Made by a program: the position numbers and the translations under genes. This document shows positions 7,549 through 14,856 of a stretch of 16,400 nucleotides of DNA, one piece after another. How positions within the stretch are numbered: the stretch's first letter is position 1; each line of letters begins with the position of its first letter. Below the pieces are notes generated by a model. It did not search any database. It saw only the letters and a list, made by a program, of their open reading frames with translations, and had not been told where the DNA came from. Source of the DNA: CAYJPV01 sp964547975 (lineage in GTDB: Bacteria; Acidobacteriota; Vicinamibacteria; Vicinamibacterales; JAKQTR01). The stretch covers positions 1-16,400 of the forward strand of contig CAZJRM010000113.1 of the NCBI GenBank assembly GCA_964547975.1, written 5' to 3'.

Positions 7549-7558
7549 CTTCCGGGGA

Positions 7559-8845
7559 CTACTTCATCTCGAACGGCTCGAACTTCGGCGCCAGGGCGTG
7601 ATTGACGGCGAACGCGACGAGGTAGATGAACGCGCAGAACGCGAAGAGCACCCCGTAGCCGGCCGTGACGTTCCCCGCCGCCTTGAACGAGTCGAGCAAC
7701 TGCCCGGTGATGGTGGGGAACATGGCCCCGCCGAGCGCGCCGGCCATCCCGCCGATGCCGGTCACCGACGCGACCGCGCGTTTGGGGAACATGTCGGACG
7801 CCGTCGTGAAGAGATTGGCGGACCAGGCCTGGTGGGCCGCCCCGGCGAGCCCGATCAGCAGCACCGCCGCCCACTCGCCGACCGCCGTCGTGAAGTAGAT
7901 CGGCATGACGCACAGCGCGAACAGGAACATCGCGGTCTTTCGCGACCGCGTGATGCTCCAGCCGCGCCGGTTGAAGTAGCCGGTCAGCCAGCCGCCGGCA
8001 ATGCTCAAGACCGTGATGATGGTGTAGATCACCACCAGGTGGAGCCAGCTCTTCTTGAGGTCGAGCCCGCGTGTCTGCTTGAAGAAGTCGGGCAGCCAGA
8101 TGAGGAAGAACCACCAGACCGGGTCCGTCAGGAACTTCGCCATGATGAACGACCACGTCTGCCGGTACCCGAGCAGCTTCGCCCACGGGATCTTGGCCGC
8201 GGAAGCCGGTTCGTCCCGATCGCTTTCGATATGGGCCAACTCGGCGGCGCTGAGCCCCTTGTGCGCTTCCGGCAGGTGATAGAGCGGCCACCACGCGAAC
8301 AGCCACACGAAGCCGGCAACGCCCGCGGCCACGAATGCCGCCTGCCAGCCCCACGTGAACGCGATCCACGGCACGAGCGCCGGCGCGATGATGGCACCGA
8401 CGTTGGTGCCCGAATTGAAGATGCTCGTGGCCAGCGCCCGCTCCTTCTTGGGGAACCAGAGCGCGACGGCCTTGATGGCCGACGGGAAGTTGCCGCCTTC
8501 GCCGAGGCCGAGCGACGCTCGCGCCACGCCGAACCCGAATGCCGTCGACACGAATGCGTGACCGATCGCCGCGACACTCCACGCGGCGATGGACACCGCG
8601 TAGCCGATCTTCGTGCCGTACTTGTCGATGAACCACCCGAAGATCAACATGCCGAAGGCATAGAAGATCTGGAACACCGAGTTGACCATGCCGAACTGCG
8701 CGTTCGTCCAGCCGAGCTGCTCATCGAGCATCGGCTTGAGAAGCGACAGGATCTGCCGATCGATGTAGTTGATCGTGGTCGCGAAGAAGAGCAAGGCGCA
8801 GATGACCCACCGCACCCGGCCCAACGGATGAGTCTGTTCGTTCAT
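7559..8845 (-). CDS. MFS transporter, anion:cation symporter (ExuT/GudP-like) type
   Basis: A 428-residue inner-membrane permease with about 12 hydrophobic segments. ATG 8845 is preferred because AAGGA lies 10 bases upstream; ATG 8866 would add seven residues with a weaker signal. Family signs are the TM1 element INYIDRQ, the loop 2-3 signature FGWFIDKYGTK, and the GLGEGGNFPSAIK stretch typical of the ACS family (hexuronate, glucarate and related organic-anion importers). A charged central loop (about 195-225) separates the two six-helix halves. As first gene of the leftward set, ahead of the racemase-family and reductase genes, it probably imports their substrate, a hydroxyproline-like or other small organic acid. 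Substrate assignment is contextual. Two palindromes lie upstream as candidate operators. Confidence 0.9.
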   Translation of the reverse strand: MNEQTHPLGRVRWVICALLFFATTINYIDRQILSLLKPMLDEQLGWTNAQFGMVNSVFQIFYAFGMLIFGWFIDKYGTKIGYAVSIAAWSVAAIGHAFVSTAFGFGVARASLGLGEGGNFPSAIKAVALWFPKKERALATSIFNSGTNVGAIIAPALVPWIAFTWGWQAAFVAAGVAGFVWLFAWWPLYHLPEAHKGLSAAELAHIESDRDEPASAAKIPWAKLLGYRQTWSFIMAKFLTDPVWWFFLIWLPDFFKQTRGLDLKKSWLHLVVIYTIITVLSIAGGWLTGYFNRRGWSITRSRKTAMFLFALCVMPIYFTTAVGEWAAVLLIGLAGAAHQAWSANLFTTASDMFPKRAVASVTGIGGMAGALGGAMFPTITGQLLDSFKAAGNVTAGYGVLFAFCAFIYLVAFAVNHALAPKFEPFEMK

Positions 8846-8892
8846 GACAGATGAATCCTTCCCCATCGCGCCCGGCCCCTTTGGCCTCGGCG

Positions 8893-8906
8893 AGGTGTGG
8901 ACACCT
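8893..8906 (-). promoter_or_regulatory. Perfect palindrome AGGTGT-GG-ACACCT in the transporter leader
   Basis: A perfect 6-2-6 inverted repeat, 27-48 bases upstream of the two candidate transporter starts. It overlaps the candidate -10 hexamer TAAGGT (- strand, 8903-8908), a plausible repressor position. No match to a named regulator is claimed. Confidence 0.4.
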
Positions 8907-8931
8907 TAATCCAGAAGTGGTCAAACCACAA
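8903..8931 (-). promoter_or_regulatory. Possible promoter of the transporter-led gene set
   Basis: On the - strand, TTGTGG (8926-8931) and TAAGGT (8903-8908) are 17 bases apart, a weak sigma70-like pair. The spacer contains the TGGTCAAACCA palindrome. Each hexamer keeps only three consensus bases, so this is tentative. Confidence 0.3.
8917..8929. promoter_or_regulatory. FadR/GntR-like operator GTGGT-CAA-ACCAC
   Basis: A perfect 5-3-5 palindrome whose core TGGTCAAACCA fits the TGGTNNNACCA pattern of FadR-subfamily GntR regulators, which often control sugar-acid and amino-acid catabolism genes. It lies between the divergent transporter and Rrf2 genes. No GntR gene is in the window, so the regulator would be encoded elsewhere. 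Confidence 0.45.
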
Positions 8932-9005
8932 GGGCCGCCCCCACCGCGACGACCCGGTTGCCGAGTTCCCGGCGAGAACACCCGCCCGCAGCCGCCGTTC
9001 CACAC

Positions 9006-9011
9006 TACAAT
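9006..9011 (+). promoter_or_regulatory. Possible -10 element (TACAAT) upstream of the Rrf2-kinase operon
   Basis: TACAAT stands out in a GC-rich 262-base intergenic region and differs from TATAAT at one base. No convincing -35 lies at the normal distance, so an activator or another sigma factor would be needed. It would give a leader of roughly 110 bases before ATG 9129. I see no small gene in this gap. Confidence 0.25.
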
Positions 9012-9128
9012 GGCCGGTATCTCGTTGCCGGTTCGCGGGTTCGAACGCTCGTGCCGAATGGCCCGCGGATTGCTCCAGGGGGTGAACCAGACCCCGAAGC
9101 TCCGGTTTGTCGGCACGAGGGCCACACC

Positions 9129-9563
9129 ATGCAACTCACCCGCGCGGCAGATTACGGCGTACGCGTCATGGTCCACCTCGCGAGTTGCCCCCAGGGCGCT
9201 CGCGTGAGTCTCGCGGACCTGGCCGAGGCGGCGGAGGCCTCTCCCTCCTTCCTGTCGAAGATCCTCCAGCAACTCGTCAAGAGCGGCATGGTCACCTCAC
9301 ACCGGGGCAAACACGGTGGATTCAGCCTGGTGTCCCGGACACCGTCGCCGACGTTGCTCGAGATCATCACCGCCCTCGACGGCCTGCCGCCGCTCAACGA
9401 CTGCCTCAAGACGGATGACGCGTGCCACCGGAAGACCTGGTGCGGCGTGCACCTCGTCTGGATAGAAGCCCAACAGAAGCTCCGGGCCGTGCTGGCCGCC
9501 GCTTCCCTCGACAGCCTGGTCCAGTCCTCCGCTTCGCGCCGGGCGGCACTCGGCCTCGACTGA
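9129..9563 (+). CDS. Rrf2-family transcriptional regulator with three conserved cysteines
   Basis: A 144-residue winged-helix regulator starting at ATG 9129, with GAGG 8 bases upstream; the product begins MQLTRAADYGVR, the typical Rrf2 opening. The helix-turn-helix spans about residues 26-60 (LADLAEAAEASPSFLSKILQ), followed by the wing KHGGF. Cys92, Cys99 and Cys105 form C-X6-C-X5-C, the place where IscR and NsrR bind an iron-sulfur cluster, although IscR has C-X5-C-X5-C. Redox, iron or nitric oxide sensing is therefore plausible but not shown. Only 22 bases separate it from the next kinase gene on the same strand, so they are probably co-transcribed, and it is divergent from the transporter-led set. 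Confidence 0.9.
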   Translation: MQLTRAADYGVRVMVHLASCPQGARVSLADLAEAAEASPSFLSKILQQLVKSGMVTSHRGKHGGFSLVSRTPSPTLLEIITALDGLPPLNDCLKTDDACHRKTWCGVHLVWIEAQQKLRAVLAAASLDSLVQSSASRRAALGLD

Positions 9564-9585
9564 CCTCTGACGGCCGAGTACCACG

Positions 9586-11805
9586 ATGACGACCGCCCGC
9601 GGCGGCACCCCCTCCACGGCCTCCTGCCTGGCCTCGGACTGGTTCGTCCGTGCGTGGCTCCTCGTGGCCGCCGCCTTCGTCGCCGCCTACCTGCTCGTGC
9701 CTCGCGGCGGATTCGCCTGGCTCGATCTCTGGGCCTACCCCGTCTTCGTCGCGGGTCCGTTTGCCGCCTGCCTCTTCGGACTCGGGCGTATCCCGTCGCT
9801 CCGGGAACGCCGGCTCTGGGCGTTGCTCGCGACCGGTCTGGGCGTCTGGTGCGTGGCCGCGCTCACCAGTGCCCTCATCCCGCCCTTCTCCCGGACGATG
9901 GGAATCCGCGTCGCCCTCGACGCGTTGTACCTGCTGCACTTCGTGCCATTCCTCGCCGCGCTCGTGACGCTCGGTTCGCCGGCGACGTCGGTCGAACGCG
10001 GAAGCCTCGCCCGCTGGATTCAACCGACGTTCTTCGCCGCGTCGATCATCGGGTGGATCACGTACGCCGTGCTGCTGCCGGCCTCCCTCTCGACCACGCT
10101 CGTCGATTCACGTTGGCTGGCGTTCATCATCCTCGACCTGGTCGTGCTGCTCTCGGTCGCGGTCCTGGCCAGTCAGAGCCGTGACCGCCGGCAGCGCACA
10201 CTCCTGGCGGCCCTGAGCGTGGCGTTCCTGCTGGTCGCGGCCGTTGGCGCCATGGACGCCATCCTCGCGCGGGCGCCCGACAAGCCTCCGCACGGCACCG
10301 GGGTGGCGTTCCTGTGGAACCTCCCCTTCCTGGCACTCATCCCGGCCATCCGGCTGCGTCACTGCCTGCCGGATCACCTGCCCGCCGCCGAGATCGAGTC
10401 CGTCAGGCTGCCTTCGTCACCGGCGACGTTCGTCCTCGTGCTGGCCGCGTTCAGCCTGCCGGTCGTCCACACGGCGGCCACGGTGTTCGGGCTGGTGGAT
10501 CCCCGCATCGCGTCCGCCCAGGACTCGACGGTCGCCTGGTCGACGCTGCTCTCGTTCGTGCTGGGCGCGGCGCTCTATCACGTCACGGAACTCGACCGCA
10601 GCCGCCTGGCCAGGGAACGTCGGGACCTCGAGCGGGCGCTTCTCCAGACGCAGCGGATGGAGGCCATCGGCCGCCTGAGCGGCGGCATCGCGCACGACTT
10701 CAACAACCTCCTCACCGCCATCGGCGGCTACGCTGACATGGTGATCGAGAGCCTGCCGGACTCGGACAGCACCGCGCGGGCCATGAAGCACGTGCGCACC
10801 GGTGTCGAACAGGCCACCGGATTGACGCGTCAACTCCTCGTATTCAGCCGACGCCAGGTCCTGCACGCCGAAACGCTCGACGTCAATGACCTGCTGCGTG
10901 ACGTGCCGGCCCGGTACCGTCACCTCCTCGGGGAGCGGATCGAGTTGCACCTCGATCTCTCCGACGATGCGCCTCCCGCGTGGGTCGATCCGGTTCAGTT
11001 CGAGCAGGTCGTGCTGAACCTCCTCGTCAACAGCCGGGATGCGATGCCGGACGGTGGCATCATCACGGTGTCGACCACCGATATCGTGCACGGAGACGGT
11101 CGCGCCTCGGGCTGGCCCGAGTCGAAACCTGGCCGCTACCTGCGCCTCATCGTCGCGGATACCGGAGTGGGGATTGCTCCGGACCTGCTACCCCAGATCT
11201 TCGAACCGTTCTTCACGACGAAGCCTCCCGGTCGCGGCACCGGCCTCGGCCTCGCCCAGGTCTACGGCATCGTCGGGCAGACGGGCGGGCGCGTCGCGGT
11301 CGAGAGCGCCGTCGGGCGCGGCACGGCGTTCACGATCGACGTGCCGGCGTCCGAAGCCATCCCGCTTGCCGCGCCGACGTTGCTCGGTACGGAGTTGGGG
11401 GGCACCGAGACGATCCTGCTCGCGGAAGACGAGCAGGCGGTGCGCGAACTCGTCCGGTCCATGTTGACGACCGGCGGGTACTCGGTGCTGGTCGCGGGCA
11501 GCGGGGAGGAAGCGCTGGCCGTGGCCTCGCGCCATCAGGGTTCGATCGACCTGCTCCTGACGGACGTGGTAATGCCCGGGATCAACGGCCGTGTGCTCGC
11601 GGAGCGTCTCCAGCGGGAGCGGCCGGGTGTCGCCGTGTTGTTCATGACGGGCTACACGGATGACACGGTCGTCCGGCACGGCGTACTCGACGGGGTCGTG
11701 ACCCTGCTGCCGAAGCCGTTCACCCGTCGAGGCCTGCTCGACGCGGTCCGGCAGGTTCTCGACGGCACCGCGGAGCCCGGTCTGCGGCCGGGAGGACACC
11801 GATGA
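9586..11805 (+). CDS. Membrane hybrid histidine kinase with C-terminal receiver domain
   Basis: A 739-residue inner-membrane sensor kinase. Residues 1-335 hold roughly eight to ten hydrophobic segments and no PAS, HAMP or Cache domain that I recognise. A short coiled linker leads to a HisKA-type H-box with His370 (GGIAHDFNN, the NtrB/hybrid-kinase subtype). The HATPase domain shows Asn482 (VNSRDAM), DTGVGI (525-530), EPFFTTK and GTGLGL (551-556). A receiver domain follows with acidic Glu614/Asp615, phospho-acceptor Asp660 (LLTDVVMPG), Thr688 and Lys710 (PKPF). All key residues are present, so it should autophosphorylate and relay internally. No Hpt or DNA-binding response regulator follows. 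Its stop overlaps the start of the next kinase (ATGA), indicating translational coupling. Confidence 0.93.
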   Translation: MTTARGGTPSTASCLASDWFVRAWLLVAAAFVAAYLLVPRGGFAWLDLWAYPVFVAGPFAACLFGLGRIPSLRERRLWALLATGLGVWCVAALTSALIPPFSRTMGIRVALDALYLLHFVPFLAALVTLGSPATSVERGSLARWIQPTFFAASIIGWITYAVLLPASLSTTLVDSRWLAFIILDLVVLLSVAVLASQSRDRRQRTLLAALSVAFLLVAAVGAMDAILARAPDKPPHGTGVAFLWNLPFLALIPAIRLRHCLPDHLPAAEIESVRLPSSPATFVLVLAAFSLPVVHTAATVFGLVDPRIASAQDSTVAWSTLLSFVLGAALYHVTELDRSRLARERRDLERALLQTQRMEAIGRLSGGIAHDFNNLLTAIGGYADMVIESLPDSDSTARAMKHVRTGVEQATGLTRQLLVFSRRQVLHAETLDVNDLLRDVPARYRHLLGERIELHLDLSDDAPPAWVDPVQFEQVVLNLLVNSRDAMPDGGIITVSTTDIVHGDGRASGWPESKPGRYLRLIVADTGVGIAPDLLPQIFEPFFTTKPPGRGTGLGLAQVYGIVGQTGGRVAVESAVGRGTAFTIDVPASEAIPLAAPTLLGTELGGTETILLAEDEQAVRELVRSMLTTGGYSVLVAGSGEEALAVASRHQGSIDLLLTDVVMPGINGRVLAERLQRERPGVAVLFMTGYTDDTVVRHGVLDGVVTLLPKPFTRRGLLDAVRQVLDGTAEPGLRPGGHR

Positions 11806-13637
11806 GCCGGCGATGGTGGAGTCATCCCGTGTGGGGCGTTCTCCTGCGGGACCGGTTCGTCCTGGCGTACGCGGCGGTCTTCACCGCCACGCTGGTGGTG
11901 TACCTGGCACCGGGCCTGCCCGGCAACTTCCTGGCGTGGTACGGGCGGGCCGCGTATCTGACGCCATTCGTGGCCATGATGGTGCTGGCGGCCTTTTCGG
12001 GCCTGCGGCAGGTCCTCGATCGGGAAGAGCGGCGCTTCTGGAGGGCCATCGGCATCAGCGGCGCGGCGTCGCTGGCGGGCGTACTGCTGCACGTCGTCCA
12101 GGTGAGCCGGCAGACCTCCGTGGTCTTCGATGTCGCCGTCGACACGGCGTACCTGATGAGTTACCTGCCGCTCCTGATGGCGGTCGAGTGGCGTCCGCAC
12201 GATGGCGTGCCACTCATCCCGTGGGAACCCGACCGCTGGGCGCACGTCATCACCTCGGCCCTGCTGGCCGGAGGCTGGTACGTCTACTTCGTGGGCCTCC
12301 CGGCCTGGTTCGACGAGTCGTTCTACGGGTCGACCATCCCCGCGCTGCTGCTGTTCCTCGTCCTCGACACGCTGCTCGTCGCCCTGTACCTGTTTGTCGG
12401 CCGCCGCTGCCTGGTCCCGCGCTGGAGGACCATCTACTGGGCCGTGGGCGCCGCGGCGTTCGCGACCACCGTTGCCGACCTGCTCGACCTCCTGAACGAC
12501 GCGCGCCTGCTCGACTGGCAGGCCGGGCGGGTCACCGACCTGTGGTGGTGCCTGCCGTCATTCGTCTTCGTGATCGCCATCCGGCTTCGGCAGGCACCGC
12601 TTCCAGACGCCACCGCCACCGGCTCCGGGACGACGGGTTACAGCCTCGAGGAGCGGGCTCGCAGCGGGGCGTTCGTTCTGGCCGGCGGTTTCTCGTTCCC
12701 CCTGGTCCACCTCTGGCTCCGCGACGTGCAGCCGGTCAGCGTGGATCTGGAACGGGCGCAGGGATTCCTCGTCCTGGTGATGCTCGTCCTGTTCGCAGGT
12801 ATCGCGGTCGTCGCCTACGGCATCCTCGGCCGCCGCCACGCGGAACTCGAACGGGTACGCCGCGGGCTGCTGGTGCGCCTGCGCGAATCGCAGCGCCTCG
12901 AGGCTGTGGGCCGGCTCGCGGGGGGCATCGCCCACGACTTCAACAACATGTTGACGAGCATCGTGGGCTACAACGACATGGCGCTGGATGCGCTGGCCGA
13001 GCACGACCCCAATCGAGCGTCCCTGGAACAGATCGCGCAGGCGGCAGGACGCGCGTCGGAGTTGACGCATCAACTGCTGGCGCTGAGCCGGCGCCAGATC
13101 CTGAAGCCCGAACGTGTCAACCTGTCGGCCATCATCGGCGAGTTCGCGCCGACACTCGCCCGGGTCATCGGCGAGGACGTGCAACTGGTGCAGCACCTGG
13201 CCCCGGATCTGAAGGACGTCATCGTCGACCCGTCGCAAATTCGATCGGCGGTGCTGACCCTGGCGGCGAACGCCCGCGATGCCATGCCCAGGGGCGGCCT
13301 GGTCGTCATCTCCACGGCCAACGTGCGCCTCACGCGCGAGAGTCACCCGATCGACCCGACACGCCCGGTGGGCGGGTACGTGGAACTTCGGGTGCGGGAC
13401 ACGGGCGCCGCGATCGCCGAGGAGGCGCGGGCGCACCTCTTCGAGCCGTTCTCTCCGACGGCCGACAAGGGGCGCGGCGCGGGCCTGGGACTGGCGGCCG
13501 TGCACGGCATCATCACGCAGAGCGCCGGGCGGATCGACGTCGAGAACGCGCCCGGGGGCGGCGTCGAGTTCATCATCCGGCTGCCCCGGGCGGCCGACGG
13601 CGATTCACCGACCCCGGTCCCGGCGACCTCCCGGTAG
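11802..13637 (+). CDS. Membrane histidine kinase, paralogue of the preceding one, no receiver, altered G1 box
   Basis: A 611-residue kinase whose ATG overlaps the previous stop by 4 bases. The N-terminal 345 residues contain about eight to ten membrane segments. They resemble the upstream kinase at matching places, for example AYLMSYLPLL against LYLLHFVPFL and VIAIRLRQ against IPAIRLRH, so the two sensors are probably tandem duplicates. The H-box has His378 (GGIAHDFNN). The ATP-binding domain is partly decayed: Asn490 is kept (ANARDAM), but G1 reads DTGAAI instead of DTGxGI (533-538), the phenylalanine box has FSPTAD instead of FFTTK, and G2 is GAGLGL. ATP binding may be weakened; it could act as heterodimer partner or phosphatase for the hybrid kinase. 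The C-terminus ends soon after the HATPase domain. Confidence 0.9.
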   Translation: MSRRWWSHPVWGVLLRDRFVLAYAAVFTATLVVYLAPGLPGNFLAWYGRAAYLTPFVAMMVLAAFSGLRQVLDREERRFWRAIGISGAASLAGVLLHVVQVSRQTSVVFDVAVDTAYLMSYLPLLMAVEWRPHDGVPLIPWEPDRWAHVITSALLAGGWYVYFVGLPAWFDESFYGSTIPALLLFLVLDTLLVALYLFVGRRCLVPRWRTIYWAVGAAAFATTVADLLDLLNDARLLDWQAGRVTDLWWCLPSFVFVIAIRLRQAPLPDATATGSGTTGYSLEERARSGAFVLAGGFSFPLVHLWLRDVQPVSVDLERAQGFLVLVMLVLFAGIAVVAYGILGRRHAELERVRRGLLVRLRESQRLEAVGRLAGGIAHDFNNMLTSIVGYNDMALDALAEHDPNRASLEQIAQAAGRASELTHQLLALSRRQILKPERVNLSAIIGEFAPTLARVIGEDVQLVQHLAPDLKDVIVDPSQIRSAVLTLAANARDAMPRGGLVVISTANVRLTRESHPIDPTRPVGGYVELRVRDTGAAIAEEARAHLFEPFSPTADKGRGAGLGLAAVHGIITQSAGRIDVENAPGGGVEFIIRLPRAADGDSPTPVPATSR

Positions 13638-13660
13638 ACGGCAGCCCGGGCTCGGCCAGC

Positions 13661-13682
13661 GTCGGCCACTCCGCCGGCCGAC
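13661..13682 (+). terminator. Short hairpin after the kinase operon
   Basis: GTCGGCC (13661-13667) and GGCCGAC (13676-13682) form a perfect 7-bp stem with an 8-base loop, 24 bases after the second kinase stop. No T-run follows, and the stem is immediately ahead of the TAGAAT promoter element of the next gene. It could end the kinase transcript or be a chance feature of GC-rich sequence. Confidence 0.35.
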
Positions 13683-13687
13683 CGCGC

Positions 13688-13693
13688 TAGAAT
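13688..13693 (+). promoter_or_regulatory. -10 element TAGAAT upstream of the SPFH gene
   Basis: TAGAAT lies 41 bases before ATG 13735 and is followed by a strong AGGAG ribosome site at 13722-13726. The same hexamer with a better -35 precedes the tRNA-Val gene. No -35 match is visible at 16-18 bases here. Confidence 0.45.
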
Positions 13694-13734
13694 ACTCACT
13701 CGCGCCACCACTCACACACGCAGGAGAACGAGCG

Positions 13735-14793
13735 ATGGGCATCATGGACTTCATCAAGGGCGAGCTGATCGACGTCATCGAATGGACCGATGACTCGCGA
13801 GACACGCTCTCCTTCCGTTATCCGGACGAAGACAAGGCCATCAAGAACGGGGCCCAGCTCATCGTCCGCGAGTCGCAGGTCGTGCAGTTCATGTACCTGG
13901 GGCAGTTTGGCGACACCTTCGGCCCGGGCAAGCACACGCTGACGACGGACAACATCCCGGTGCTGACGAAGCTGAAGTCGTGGAAGTACGGCTTCAACTC
14001 GCCGTTCAAAGCCGACGTCTACTACGTCAACACGCGCCTGTTCACGGGCAACAAGTGGGGCACGGGCAACCCTATCATGGCGCGCGACGACGATTTCGGG
14101 GTCGTGCGGCTGCGGGCGTACGGGACGTTCGATTTCCGGATCGTCGACATTCCCCTCTTCCTGCGTGAAGTGGCCGGGTCGGACCAGAACTTCCGTCTCG
14201 ACGAATTCGCCGAGACGATGCGCTCGCGTATCGTGAGCATCTTCAGCGTCGCGCTGGCATCGTCGAAGATCCCGGTGCTCGACGTCGCGATGCGGTACAC
14301 GGAACTTGGCGACGCGCTGCTGCCGCTCATCAACCCGGCGGTGACGGAGAAGTACGGCCTCGAGATCACGAGCTTCATCGTCGAGAACGTGTCGGTGCCG
14401 CCGGAAGTCGAACAGGCGATCGACAAACGATCGAGCATGGCCGCCGTGGGCAACCTGAACGACTTCGTGAAGTACCAGATGGCCAAGGGCATGGAGTCGG
14501 GCCAGGGCGGCGGCGGCATGGCCGCGGAGCTGGCGGTCGGCTTCGGCATCGCGCAGCAGATGATGCAGCAGCAGGGCGGCCTGACCGGCGTGCCGGCGCC
14601 GCAGGCGGGGGCAGCGGCGGCTCCGGTCTCCGCAGCGCCGGAGCTGCTGGGTCCCGCGGACGTCGCGAAGGTGCTCGGCGTGCCCGAAACCGACGTGATG
14701 GCCATCATCACGTCCGGTGAGCTGAAGGCGAAGAAGATCGGTGCGAGTTACCGCGTCACGAAGGCGGCGCTCGACGCGTACCTGGCGCAGTAA
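13735..14793 (+). CDS. SPFH/virion-core (YdjI-type) protein with C-terminal excisionase-like helix-turn-helix
   Basis: A 352-residue protein starting at ATG 13735 with AGGAG 8 bases upstream. Residues about 25-230 form the SPFH (band-7-like) domain of the YdjI/virion-core branch (ALIV-type opening QLIVRESQVVQF, FGPGKHTL, then GLEITSFIVENVSVPPEVEQAI). There is no N-terminal membrane segment, so it is likely a peripheral, oligomeric scaffold. A Gly/Met/Gln-rich linker (about 255-300) follows. Residues 304-350 (PADVAKVLGVPE, then SGELKAKKIGASYRVTKAALDAYL) match the HTH_17/excisionase-type domain, an unusual partner for SPFH. The next gene encodes a zinc-ribbon membrane protein resembling YdjG, the Bacillus partner of YdjI in PspA-linked envelope stress. 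The family is firm; the role of the helix-turn-helix is unknown. Confidence 0.88.
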   Translation: MGIMDFIKGELIDVIEWTDDSRDTLSFRYPDEDKAIKNGAQLIVRESQVVQFMYLGQFGDTFGPGKHTLTTDNIPVLTKLKSWKYGFNSPFKADVYYVNTRLFTGNKWGTGNPIMARDDDFGVVRLRAYGTFDFRIVDIPLFLREVAGSDQNFRLDEFAETMRSRIVSIFSVALASSKIPVLDVAMRYTELGDALLPLINPAVTEKYGLEITSFIVENVSVPPEVEQAIDKRSSMAAVGNLNDFVKYQMAKGMESGQGGGGMAAELAVGFGIAQQMMQQQGGLTGVPAPQAGAAAAPVSAAPELLGPADVAKVLGVPETDVMAIITSGELKAKKIGASYRVTKAALDAYLAQ

Positions 14794-14801
14794 CCGTTCG
14801 C

Positions 14802-14832
14802 GCGGGTCCGGCCGGCACACGGCCGGGCCCGC
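14802..14832 (+). terminator. Intra-operon GC hairpin (attenuator or processing stem)
   Basis: GCGGGTCCGGCCG (14802-14814) pairs with CGGCCGGGCCCGC (14820-14832) over 13 bp with a single T-G wobble and a 5-base loop, GCACA. It begins 8 bases after the SPFH stop and ends 24 bases before the next start. Without a U-tract, it more likely tunes relative expression of the two genes or stabilises the upstream mRNA than ends transcription fully. Confidence 0.55.
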
Positions 14833-14856
14833 CGCCTCCATCCGGGGACTCTCACG

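Noticed and set aside
6354..8636. Extended - strand frame that would fuse the racemase-family enzyme to a long N-terminal region
   Set aside because: The extension reads the transporter gene in the wrong frame and runs through the heptamer array (GIGDWGLGIG); the conserved enzyme begins at 7409.
13279..13734. N-terminal extension of the SPFH frame upstream of 13735
   Set aside because: It overlaps the 3' part of the second kinase and is Arg/Ser/Pro-rich; AGGAG at 13722-13726 clearly sets the start at 13735.
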